Positions 33,040-41,375 of a stretch of 64,000 nucleotides of DNA are shown piece by piece. A program made the position numbers and the translations under genes. Within the stretch, counting starts at the first letter, position 1. Every line of letters begins with the position of its first letter. The stretch covers positions 14,902 through 78,901 of the forward strand of contig JAZRNH010000063.1 in the NCBI GenBank assembly GCA_045648025.1, written 5' to 3'. The notes below the pieces were generated by a model. It was not told where the DNA came from. It made no database searches and was given only the letters and a program-made list of their open reading frames with translations. The stretch comes from RGIG1681 sp045648025 (GTDB lineage: Bacteria > Bacillota > Clostridia > Christensenellales > UBA1242).

Positions 33040-34074
33040 ATGGAAATTTTAAAGACTAGTGATTTTAATTATGAGCTTCCAGAAGAACTTATTGCACAGA
33101 CTCCAGTAAGTCCAAGAGATTCTGCTAGAATGCTTGTTTATGACAAACAAAACAAAAAAAGAGAACATAAAATTTTTAGAGATATATTAGATTATCTCAC
33201 AGAAAACGATGTTCTTGTTGTTAACAACACAAGAGTTATTCCTGCAAGACTTTATGCTAGTAAAGTTACAGGTGCAAAAATTGAAGTGTTTTTATTAAAA
33301 AGACTTAATTTAACAGACTATGAAGTTTTGATGAAACCTGCAAAGAAAGCTCCTGTTGGAACAAAACTGATTTTTTCTGACAATTTATACTGTGAAGTTG
33401 TTGAAAATCAAGAAGAAATTGGTGGCAGAATTATTCGATTTAATGTCCACACAGGAACTTTAGAAGAAGAGCTTGACCGAATTGGTGAAGTTCCGCTTCC
33501 ACCATATATTCATGAAAAACTTGAAGATGATGAAGAATATCAAACAATTTATTCAAAAATCAAAGGTTCATCTGCTGCACCAACAGCAGGTCTTCATTTC
33601 ACCGAAGAACTTATGCAAAAAATAAGAGAAAAGGGTGTTCAAATTGAAGAAGTTACTCTTCAAGTGGGTCTTGGAACATTTAGACCAGTAAATGAAGAAA
33701 ATGCATTAGACCACAAAATGCATAGTGAAGAAATTGTGGTTAGTGAAGAAGTTGCTGAAAGGCTTAACAAAGCAAAGGCAGAAGGCAAAAGAATCATAGC
33801 TGTTGGAACAACAACTGTGAGAACATTAGAAGCTGCTGCTGACAGAGTTGGTCATATTGAGCCTTGTCAAAAAGAAACAAACATCTTCATTTATCCAGGT
33901 GTTCAACTTAAATTCGTTGATGGTCTCATCACAAACTTCCACTTGCCAGAAAGCACACTTATTATGCTTGTTTCTGCATTTATTGGAAGGGAAAAAACAT
34001 TAGAATTATACAACGAAGCGGTTAGAGAAAAATATAGATTTTTCAGCTTTGGCGATTGCTGCTTCTTTTATTAA
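33040..34074 (+). CDS. queA: S-adenosylmethionine:tRNA ribosyltransferase-isomerase
   Basis: Transfers and isomerises the ribosyl part of SAM onto preQ1 in tRNA, giving epoxyqueuosine; 344 residues. Signatures: FNYELPEELIAQTPVSPRDSARML, NNTRVIPARLY, and KGSSAAPTAGLHFTEEL. It follows ruvB by 8 bases and precedes tgt by 14, the standard order in Clostridia. Confidence 0.97.
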   Translation: MEILKTSDFNYELPEELIAQTPVSPRDSARMLVYDKQNKKREHKIFRDILDYLTENDVLVVNNTRVIPARLYASKVTGAKIEVFLLKRLNLTDYEVLMKPAKKAPVGTKLIFSDNLYCEVVENQEEIGGRIIRFNVHTGTLEEELDRIGEVPLPPYIHEKLEDDEEYQTIYSKIKGSSAAPTAGLHFTEELMQKIREKGVQIEEVTLQVGLGTFRPVNEENALDHKMHSEEIVVSEEVAERLNKAKAEGKRIIAVGTTTVRTLEAAADRVGHIEPCQKETNIFIYPGVQLKFVDGLITNFHLPESTLIMLVSAFIGREKTLELYNEAVREKYRFFSFGDCCFFY

Positions 34075-34088
34075 ATTAAAGGGAAATT

Positions 34089-35210
34089 ATGGAAAATAAA
34101 AACTTTTCGTTTGAAACAAAATTAAAATCTTCAAACACTTACGGAAGAATTGGTGTGCTTCACACTCCTCACGGAGACATTGAAACACCAGTTTTTATGC
34201 CTGTTGGAACAAGAGCGACGGTTAAAGCTGTTGAACCAAGAGAACTTGAAGAAGTTAATGCTCAAATTATCTTGGCAAACACATATCACTGTTACCTTAG
34301 ACCATCACCAGAACTTGTGGCAAAAGCTGGAGGTCTTCACAAATTTATGAATTGGAAAAGACCAATTTTAACAGACTCTGGTGGTTTTCAGGTTTTTTCA
34401 CTTTCAGATATGAATAAAATCACAGAAGATGGTGTTGAATTTAAATCACACCTAGACGGTTCAAAACATTTTTTCACACCAGAAAAATCAATTGATATTC
34501 AAAATAAACTTGGTGCAGATATCATTATGGCTTTTGATGAATGTTCTGACTATGGTGTTGACAAAAAATATGCAAAAGCTGCATTAGACAGAACAGAAAG
34601 ATGGCTTGACAGATGTATTGCTTATCACAAAAACGACAAGCAACTTTTGTTTCCAATTGTTCAAGGAAACTTTTATCCAGATTTGAGACTCAAAGCTCTT
34701 GAAAATGTTAAACAAAAGGCAACTATTGGTTTTTCAATTGGTGGACTTTCTGTTGGTGAACCAAAAGACAAAATGTATGAAATGCTTGATGTTTTAGCTC
34801 CAAATTATCCAGAAGATAAAGTTAGATATTTGATGGGTGTTGGAAGTCCTGATTGTTTAATTGAGGGTGTTATTCGCGGAATTGATATGTTTGACTGTGT
34901 TCTTCCAACCAGAAATGCAAGAAATGGCACAGCCTTAACCAGCAAGGGAAAGGTTGTTGTTAAAAACGGCTTATATAAAGAAGATTTCACAACACTTGAT
35001 GATGAATGCGATTGCTATGCTTGTAAAAACTTTACAAAAGCTTATCTTCGTCACTTATTCAATGTAGATGAAATTTTGGGAGCTCAACTTTTGTCTATTC
35101 ATAACATAAGATATTTGACACACTTGATGGAACAAATCAAACAGGCAATAAGAGAAGATAGACTTTTAGAGTTTAGAGAAGAGTATTTAAAGAAAACAAA
35201 ATATAATTAA
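34089..35210 (+). CDS. tgt: Queuine/preQ1 tRNA-guanine transglycosylase
   Basis: Exchanges the wobble guanine of GUN-anticodon tRNAs for preQ1; 373 residues. The catalytic region DSGGFQVFSL, the second Asp in the MGVGSPDCLIEGVIRGIDMFDCVLPTR region and the zinc site CDCYACKNF...RHLF are intact. Works upstream of QueA (33040) and QueH (20249). Ends the ruvC-tgt run; yajC has its own promoter. Confidence 0.97.
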   Translation: MENKNFSFETKLKSSNTYGRIGVLHTPHGDIETPVFMPVGTRATVKAVEPRELEEVNAQIILANTYHCYLRPSPELVAKAGGLHKFMNWKRPILTDSGGFQVFSLSDMNKITEDGVEFKSHLDGSKHFFTPEKSIDIQNKLGADIIMAFDECSDYGVDKKYAKAALDRTERWLDRCIAYHKNDKQLLFPIVQGNFYPDLRLKALENVKQKATIGFSIGGLSVGEPKDKMYEMLDVLAPNYPEDKVRYLMGVGSPDCLIEGVIRGIDMFDCVLPTRNARNGTALTSKGKVVVKNGLYKEDFTTLDDECDCYACKNFTKAYLRHLFNVDEILGAQLLSIHNIRYLTHLMEQIKQAIREDRLLEFREEYLKKTKYN

Positions 35211-35257
35211 TTTTGACAAAATTTTATCGATGTAAAAGTTTATTCAACTAAAAAGTG

Positions 35258-35286
35258 TTGATTTAATTTAAAAAGTTTGATAAAAT
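35258..35286 (+). promoter_or_regulatory. Promoter of yajC
   Basis: TTGATT (35258-35263), 17-base spacer ending TTTGA, TAAAAT (35281-35286). Confidence 0.7.
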
Positions 35287-35315
35287 CAATGTTAGTTTAT
35301 AAAGGAGAGATATTT

Positions 35316-35813
35316 ATGATTAGTTTAATTTGTGCTGAAGGTTCAAAAACTAGTTCAATCGTTGTTTATGGTATTTTGATTTTAGTTTTGGTTGCTATGC
35401 TTGTTCTTCCATATTTCACACAAAAGAAAAAGAGTCAAGAATTTGCTCAAATGCTTGAATCTATGAAAGTTGGTGATTTGGTTAAAACTGCTGGTGGCAT
35501 CATTGGTAAAATTACAAAAATCACAGACAAAGGTGACATTAAAACTGTTATTTTAGAAACAGGTTCAAAAACAGAAAAATCTTACATGGAATTTGATATG
35601 GCAATGATTTACTGTGTTTTGAAATCAACAAAAGCTAACGAAGAAACTGTTGAAGAAAAAGTTGAAACCGTTGAAGCTGTTGAAGTTGTTGAAGAACCAA
35701 AAACAGAAGAAGTTGTTGAAAAAACTGTTGAAGAAAAGAAACCAGCTGCTAAAAAAGCAACTGCAAAAAAGACAACAGCTAAGAAAACAACAACAAAAAA
35801 ATCTTCAAAATAA
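35316..35813 (+). CDS. yajC: Preprotein translocase subunit YajC with long charged tail
   Basis: Sec translocon accessory protein working with SecDF; 165 residues against about 90-110 usual. One membrane helix (about 15-33), then LPYFTQKKKSQEFAQMLESM and VGDLVKTAGGIIGKI, the YajC signature. From about 110 there is an acidic stretch of repeated Val/Glu and from about 140 a Lys/Ala/Thr tail (EKKPAAKKATAKKTTAKK) resembling histone H1. Almost the same tail ends SecF. I start at ATG 35316 with AAAGGAGAGA upstream. Terminator follows. Confidence 0.92.
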   Translation: MISLICAEGSKTSSIVVYGILILVLVAMLVLPYFTQKKKSQEFAQMLESMKVGDLVKTAGGIIGKITKITDKGDIKTVILETGSKTEKSYMEFDMAMIYCVLKSTKANEETVEEKVETVEAVEVVEEPKTEEVVEKTVEEKKPAAKKATAKKTTAKKTTTKKSSK

Positions 35814-35820
35814 AAAATTA

Positions 35821-35848
35821 AAGGCGACGAAAAAGTCGTCTTTTTTTG
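35821..35848 (+). terminator. Rho-independent terminator after yajC
   Basis: AAGGCGAC (35821-35828), loop of A, GTCGTCTT (35835-35842), then T-run. Confidence 0.85.
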
Positions 35849-35910
35849 TTTCTCAAAAAAGTAATATTTTCAATTTGATTTAAATATATTTAACTATAAA
35901 GAGGTTGAAT

Positions 35911-36306
35911 ATGTTTGGTAAAAGTTCTTCAAAATTTTTTAATAAAAATAGTATCTTTTTTGATTATTTAAAAGGCATTATTGTTGCAATGATGATTAGT
36001 TTAGGACTGATTTTGCTTCTTGCAGTTTCGTTTAAATGGGTAGATATCAATTCATCATATATTCCATTTATCACAATATTAATAAAAGCGGCAAGTGTTG
36101 TTATTGGATCAATTATTGCAATTAAAGGTTCATCAAAGGGGTTAGTTAAAGGTGCTTTGTTTGGAGTCATTTATATAGCATTTGCATTTATTGTTTTCTC
36201 AGGTTTATCTGGTGAATTTTCATTGAATTTGTCATTTGGCTTAGATTTAATTTCAGCCGCAACTCTCGGTGGTTTAGTTGGAATTGTTAAGGTTAATAAA
36301 AGTTAA
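35911..36306 (+). CDS. TIGR04086-family membrane protein
   Basis: A 131-residue protein with four membrane helices (about 19-42, 50-66, 72-94, 103-125). Length, topology and its place between yajC and secD are those of the TIGR04086 family of Clostridia, function unknown. ATG 35911 is used, with AGAGG upstream; TTG 35905 is less likely. A strong terminator follows, so it is separate from secD. Confidence 0.75.
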   Translation: MFGKSSSKFFNKNSIFFDYLKGIIVAMMISLGLILLLAVSFKWVDINSSYIPFITILIKAASVVIGSIIAIKGSSKGLVKGALFGVIYIAFAFIVFSGLSGEFSLNLSFGLDLISAATLGGLVGIVKVNKS

Positions 36307-36312
36307 AAATTT

Positions 36313-36349
36313 AAAAAGCATCAAATTTGATATTTTGATGCTTTTTTTT
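36313..36349 (+). terminator. Rho-independent terminator
   Basis: AAAAAGCATCAAA (36313-36325) pairs with TTTGATGCTTTTT downstream, then T-run. Confidence 0.85.
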
Positions 36350-36402
36350 GTGAAAATATGGTTATAAAAGTGACAAATTTGCTAAATATTTTTTATAACA
36401 GA

Positions 36403-36432
36403 TTGACGAACTTGGGTGTTATGTTATATAAT
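36403..36432 (+). promoter_or_regulatory. Promoter of secD-secF
   Basis: TTGACG (36403-36408), 18-base spacer, TATAAT (36427-36432). Confidence 0.7.
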
Positions 36433-36444
36433 AATCGCGATTAT
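36431..36444. promoter_or_regulatory. 14-bp perfect palindrome at the secD transcription start (candidate operator)
   Basis: ATAATCGCGATTAT overlaps the last bases of the -10 box and the expected start of transcription. A TCGCGA core is conspicuous in DNA this AT-rich. A repressor site is likely, its regulator unknown. Confidence 0.55.
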
Positions 36445-36463
36445 AATATAAGGAAATTTATCA

Positions 36464-37828
36464 ATGAAAAAATTTAACAAAACCACAGCTATTGTTTTAT
36501 CAGTTATTATGAGTGTTGTTTTAGTAGTTGGTCTCATTTTCACATTTATTCCAATGAATTTTGGAACAAAGAAATGGGAATCTTTTTCTAACTCAATCAG
36601 TTTTTCATCTGATTTAACTGGCGGCTTATACGGCGAATTTAATATCAAAACAGAAAATGCTTCAAGCAAAGATATCGTTTCTTCAATGGAAAAGATTAAT
36701 GATGTTTTTGAGGGTGCAGGTTACAAAAATATTAATGTTTATTCAATTGGCGGAAAGAAAATTAGAGTTGAGGCAGGAAACTCAAAATCAAGCAGAACTT
36801 ATGCTGAAACTTACAACAAAATTGCTAGTCTTGGTGCTGGTGCTTTTTCGCTTAGAACAACTTATGAACTTGAAGAAAAAACAATTTCAGTTTTAGGAAA
36901 AGATACAGTTAAAGGTGTTGATGTTTACACAAACAACAATATCAACTATATGTCTATTAAATTTAACAAAGAAGGCGAAAAACAATATCAAGAACTTTGT
37001 GAAAAGGCTGAATCTGGATCAATTTATATTGCACTTGGCGATTATGCTCAACAAATTTCAATTTCTGGTGTTCAAACATACAAAGAGTTCACTCTTTCTG
37101 ATGAGGATTATGAAAACCTTATGCAACTCAAAGACAATGTTGTTCTTGGTTGTATGAAGATTGAACTTGATGCTTCATCTGCAAAAATTGGAACAATGTC
37201 TGCAAGTTTGTCAGCTGGTGAAGGTTCGTCAAACATTCACGATGCATCTTATGCTTCAAGCACAGCATTTATTTTAATGATGGTTGCAGTTTTATCAGTT
37301 GTTGTTTTGATTATTGCATATTTTGCAGCAAGATTTGGATTATATTCAGTTTTGGCTGTTGTAACAATGCTTGTTAATGCTTGTTTGTTTATTATTGGAT
37401 TAAACTTGATTCCATCAGTTGAACTTGGTCTTTCTTCAGTTATTGCAATTGTTGTTGGAATCGCTATAATTTATACCTATGTTTACCTTTATGCAATCAA
37501 TGTTAAGAGTGAATATAATGCTGGTAAGTCACTTAATGCTTCACTTGAATCAGCATATAAAAAATCACTTCCAAGCACAATTATTGCAAATGTAGTTCTT
37601 TTTGCATCAGCACTTGCTCTTTTGGCATTTTCATTTGGTGAAATTGCCAGTGCAGCAGTTGTTCTTGCAATGTTTGCATTTTTAAGTTTGTTTACCAACT
37701 TGCTCTTGGTTCCATTCTTAGTAAAAATTTGTATTTCATTTGGAAATTTTGGATTCAAATTGTTTATGCTTAAAAAGAGATTAGAATTTGGTTCATCAAC
37801 TGAAACTGATACAAAGGAGGCTGAATAA
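36464..37828 (+). CDS. secD: Protein translocase subunit SecD
   Basis: RND-type membrane protein that pulls exported chains through SecYEG using the proton gradient; 454 residues. TM1 at about 8-28, an extracytoplasmic P1 domain with GLDLTGG-type motif seen as SSDLTGGLYGEF (about 48-59), and five C-terminal helices from about 265. Shorter than the E. coli protein, normal for Clostridia. secF starts one base after its stop, with the SecF ribosome site AAAGGAGG inside secD. Confidence 0.92.
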   Translation: MKKFNKTTAIVLSVIMSVVLVVGLIFTFIPMNFGTKKWESFSNSISFSSDLTGGLYGEFNIKTENASSKDIVSSMEKINDVFEGAGYKNINVYSIGGKKIRVEAGNSKSSRTYAETYNKIASLGAGAFSLRTTYELEEKTISVLGKDTVKGVDVYTNNNINYMSIKFNKEGEKQYQELCEKAESGSIYIALGDYAQQISISGVQTYKEFTLSDEDYENLMQLKDNVVLGCMKIELDASSAKIGTMSASLSAGEGSSNIHDASYASSTAFILMMVAVLSVVVLIIAYFAARFGLYSVLAVVTMLVNACLFIIGLNLIPSVELGLSSVIAIVVGIAIIYTYVYLYAINVKSEYNAGKSLNASLESAYKKSLPSTIIANVVLFASALALLAFSFGEIASAAVVLAMFAFLSLFTNLLLVPFLVKICISFGNFGFKLFMLKKRLEFGSSTETDTKEAE

Positions 37829-37829
37829 T

Positions 37830-38966
37830 ATGAAGACTAAAATGAAAAAATATCCACTTTGGATTAGTTTGGCAGTGTCTTGTGCACTTATTGTTGCTTC
37901 AATTTTTGTTTTAGCATTCTGCGGAATGAAAGTTGGAACTTCTCTTGGTGGTGGAAGCCAATTTGAAATTAATGTTCCACAAGTATCATATGATACAAAA
38001 GATATGGTTTCAGATGTTAAATCTGTTTTAAAAGATGAAGGTTTAACTTTTGATTCAGCATCTATTCAATACAAACCAGTTGCTGTTGATGTTGATGGAA
38101 CTTCAACAAAAGATATGCTTGTTGTAAAAATTACAGAAAGCAACATCTCTGACGAAAAAGAAGCAGCTGTTGTTCAAGCAATTGCTGAAAAATTGCAAAT
38201 TCCTGCAACTTATGTTTCATCAATTGAAAACATTACTGCACTCACAACAGGAAACAGTGTTTTAAAACTTGGCATTGCAATTGCAATCATCGCTGCAGCT
38301 CTCTTTGTGTTTGCTTGGGTAAGATATGATGTTATTGCTGGTCTTACATTTATTATTTCATTCTTGCATAATATCATCGTTTATTTAGCAGTTGTTATTG
38401 TTACAAGACTTGAACTCAATCTTGCAGCAATTGTTTCAACATTTATCTTAACACTTGTTATGAATGTTGTTTTAATTCATATTTTTGAAAAATATAGAGT
38501 TGAATCAAGACTTCATGTGGCAGATGGCAGAACAATTTCTGAAAAGATGATTGATTCTGAAAAATCAGCAATCAAGCCATTCTTGATTTTATTGGTTGCA
38601 TTTGTTGTTGCTGTTTTAATGATGTTGTTTGTTCCAGCAACTGTTGTTAAGTTTATTGCACTCAATATTATTGTTGCATTAGTTGTTACTGCATATACAA
38701 CAATTATTGTTGCTCCAGCTTCTTATGTTGCAATTTCTGAATTTATTTATGTTAAGAGAAAGGCTGTTCTTAGCAGAAATGATACAGTTAATAAAGCAAT
38801 TCAAAAGAAAATTAAAAAGAGCAAAGCAAAAGCTGCAAAAAAATTAGAAGAAACAACTGTTGAAGAAAAAACAGAAGTTAAAGAAGAAAAAGTTGAAGAA
38901 AAGAAGCCAGTTGCAAAAAAGACAACAGCTAAAAAAACCTCAACAAAAAAATCTTCAAAGAAATAA
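37830..38966 (+). CDS. secF: Protein translocase subunit SecF with Lys-rich tail
   Basis: Partner of SecD; 378 residues. TM1 about 10-30, GTSLGGGSQFEI (the SecF counterpart of the DLTGG motif), then five helices from about 140 to 315. The last about 45 residues are not part of the family: Glu/Val/Lys-rich and then KKPVAKKTTAKKTSTKKSSK, almost the same as the end of YajC, also at DNA level. ATG 37830 is preferred over the upstream in-frame codon at 37788 because AAAGGAGG stands 9 bases before it. A terminator follows. Confidence 0.92.
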   Translation: MKTKMKKYPLWISLAVSCALIVASIFVLAFCGMKVGTSLGGGSQFEINVPQVSYDTKDMVSDVKSVLKDEGLTFDSASIQYKPVAVDVDGTSTKDMLVVKITESNISDEKEAAVVQAIAEKLQIPATYVSSIENITALTTGNSVLKLGIAIAIIAAALFVFAWVRYDVIAGLTFIISFLHNIIVYLAVVIVTRLELNLAAIVSTFILTLVMNVVLIHIFEKYRVESRLHVADGRTISEKMIDSEKSAIKPFLILLVAFVVAVLMMLFVPATVVKFIALNIIVALVVTAYTTIIVAPASYVAISEFIYVKRKAVLSRNDTVNKAIQKKIKKSKAKAAKKLEETTVEEKTEVKEEKVEEKKPVAKKTTAKKTSTKKSSKK

Positions 38967-38976
38967 AAGTATATAA

Positions 38977-39007
38977 AAATGAGTGAATTTTCACTCATTT
39001 TTTTTGG
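38977..39007 (+). terminator. Rho-independent terminator after secF
   Basis: AAATGAGTGAA pairs with TTCACTCATTT, small loop, then eight T. Confidence 0.85.
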
Positions 39008-39033
39008 TTTTAAACGAAGTTAAAAAATATAGT

Positions 39034-39062
39034 TTGATTTTTGAAGTCGCTTGTGATAGAAT
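39034..39062 (+). promoter_or_regulatory. Promoter of recJ-rel
   Basis: TTGATT (39034-39039), 17-base spacer ending TTGTGA, TAGAAT (39057-39062). Confidence 0.75.
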
Positions 39063-39090
39063 TTTCTTAAATTATAGTGGAATATTGTTT

Positions 39091-41373
39091 ATGAAATTAT
39101 CGGACAAAAGATTGATTGAGTTTTTAGAAACTCGAAACAAAGGGAAAAATTTTGATTTAGAAAAATATTTAAATCCATCTGAAAAAGATTTAAGACCAGC
39201 TGAAAAACTAAAAAATATAGATAAAGCAGTTGAAAAAATTAAGACTGCAATTTCTGAAAATAAAAAGATTTTAGTTTATGGCGACTATGATTCAGATGGA
39301 ATTTGTTCAAGCACAATTTTATATTTATATTTTAAATCTGTAGGTGCAGATGTTTCTGTTTTTATTCCAAACAGATTTGAAAATGGTTATGGCATTTCTG
39401 TTGATGCCATTGAAGAGATTGTGACTGAATATAATCCAGATCTTATTGTTACAGTAGATCTTGGAATCACTGCAATTGAAGAAGTTGAAATATTAAAACA
39501 AGAGGGAATTGATATTGTTATCACAGACCATCATATTCCACTTGATGAGATTCCTGATGCTATTGTTGTTGACCCAAAACTTGAAAGCGATTATGGTTTT
39601 GATGCACTTTGCGGTGCAGGTGTTGCAATGAAACTTGTTGAAGCTCTTGCAGGAAGAGAAGTGGCTAACAAATATCTTGATTTGGCTGCGGTTGCGACTG
39701 TCGGCGATATTGTTCCGCTTGTTGATGAAAATAGGGCAATTGCCAAACTTGGTATTGATAGAATCAATAGTGGGAACTGTTTAAAGAGCATTTCATTTAT
39801 GCTTAAAAAGTTGGAGTTTGAAAAAATAAACTCAACAGATATTAGCTTTAAAATTGTTCCACGACTTAATGCTTGTGGAAGAATGGATAATGCAATCAAG
39901 GTTTTTGAGTTTTTAATAGAAACTGATGATAAACTTTTGGAAGAAAAGTTTGCAGAAATTGACGGTGACAACACTCTTAGACTTGCATCAATCGACAAAG
40001 GAAACAAAATGATTGATAAGCAACTTGAATTATATGACAGCAAAGAACCATCACTTTTAATTAAAGGTGATTTTCATGAAGGTATTATTGGAATTTTAGC
40101 ATCAAGAGTTTGTCATGAATTTAATAAACCGGCAATTATTTTTACAAAAACAGAAGATGGCACACTTAAAGGTAGTGGAAGAAGTATTGATGAAATTGAT
40201 ATTCATACAATAATTTCTGAAATGTCTGATATTTTGGTTAATTTTGGTGGTCACAAAATGGCTATTGGTGTTGAAATTGAAGAGTCTTCTTTTGATGAGT
40301 TTAAGAGAATTTTTAATTCAAAAATTCAAGAAATTTCTAATGAAAACACATTTTTGATTAATAATTGTAAGTATGATATTGAAATTTTTGAAGAAGATTT
40401 AACCGAAGAGTTTTATAAACAATTTTCACTTTTAGATCCATTTGGTTGTGAAAATGAAAAGCCAATTTTAGCAATAAAACAAACAGCGACAATTGTTGAA
40501 CCAATGAGTGAAAAAGTATTTAAACATTACAGATGTTTCACCAAAAAAAACACTCCGCTTGTAAGTTTTAACTATTATAAACTTGCAGACTTGTCAAAGT
40601 CGGAAAGCGAAAAATTGTTTATTGTTGAACTTGGTGAAAATAGTTATAAAGGTAAAACTAAATTATCTGTTTTAAACCGCGGTGTTCAACTCTTGGAAGC
40701 GAATTTTGATGGGTTTGAAAAAGTTGATTATTTGTCTTCACTTTACAACAAATATTATTCAATTATGGATTTCAATAACAAAGAAAATTATCATATTTAT
40801 AGTGATGTTAAAACCATTATAAATGAAAAGTTCTTATCTTCAAATTATGGAACAATGATTGTGGCTTCAACCAGCGATGATTTAAAGATTATAAAAGAAC
40901 TTGGGTTTGAAAAATATATTGCAACAAATCCGATTAAAAATGGGCAAAATGTTGTTGTTGCAAATCCAAAACAAATATATAATATATCTGATGTAAATGG
41001 TTATAAAAATATAATCTTTTTGCACAAAAATTTTGATGAAGAACATTTGTATTTTTCACAAAAGGTTGCTGTGTTTGAACCTGATAAAATTACTGCAAAT
41101 AATGCTCAAATTTCAAAAGATAGGGCGGTCTTCGCAAAGTGCTATAATTTGATTTCAAACTTTAAAGAATTAAAAGCTAATGATGAAATTGATTTAGCAA
41201 CAAAATTGTCACTTAAATCTGCAGAAATAACTGCAGAACAAATATTGTTTTCAATGATTGTGTTTATGGAATTAAATTTCATAGAGTTTGATGAAACATT
41301 AAATCAAATTCAATTGTTAAAGTCGAAAAAAATGGAACTTGCTTCCTCAAAATTTTATAATGTGGTGGAGTAA
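39091..41373 (+). CDS. recJ: Single-stranded-DNA exonuclease RecJ
   Basis: 5'-3' exonuclease in recombination and mismatch repair; 760 residues. DHH phosphoesterase motifs: DYDSDG at 65-70, DHH at 146-148, then the DHHA1 part with GGHKMAIG, and the OB fold. The C-terminal region (from about 560) is the extended RecJ type of Firmicutes. I start at ATG 39091, since the longer frame from 38983 runs through the terminator and promoter. rel follows after 2 bases; apt, often between them in Firmicutes, is missing. Confidence 0.94.
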   Translation: MKLSDKRLIEFLETRNKGKNFDLEKYLNPSEKDLRPAEKLKNIDKAVEKIKTAISENKKILVYGDYDSDGICSSTILYLYFKSVGADVSVFIPNRFENGYGISVDAIEEIVTEYNPDLIVTVDLGITAIEEVEILKQEGIDIVITDHHIPLDEIPDAIVVDPKLESDYGFDALCGAGVAMKLVEALAGREVANKYLDLAAVATVGDIVPLVDENRAIAKLGIDRINSGNCLKSISFMLKKLEFEKINSTDISFKIVPRLNACGRMDNAIKVFEFLIETDDKLLEEKFAEIDGDNTLRLASIDKGNKMIDKQLELYDSKEPSLLIKGDFHEGIIGILASRVCHEFNKPAIIFTKTEDGTLKGSGRSIDEIDIHTIISEMSDILVNFGGHKMAIGVEIEESSFDEFKRIFNSKIQEISNENTFLINNCKYDIEIFEEDLTEEFYKQFSLLDPFGCENEKPILAIKQTATIVEPMSEKVFKHYRCFTKKNTPLVSFNYYKLADLSKSESEKLFIVELGENSYKGKTKLSVLNRGVQLLEANFDGFEKVDYLSSLYNKYYSIMDFNNKENYHIYSDVKTIINEKFLSSNYGTMIVASTSDDLKIIKELGFEKYIATNPIKNGQNVVVANPKQIYNISDVNGYKNIIFLHKNFDEEHLYFSQKVAVFEPDKITANNAQISKDRAVFAKCYNLISNFKELKANDEIDLATKLSLKSAEITAEQILFSMIVFMELNFIEFDETLNQIQLLKSKKMELASSKFYNVVE

Positions 41374-41375
41374 TT

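Noticed and set aside
39591..40043. 150-codon open frame on the minus strand inside recJ
   Set aside because: Shadow of recJ; Ser/Leu-rich composition and no ribosome site.
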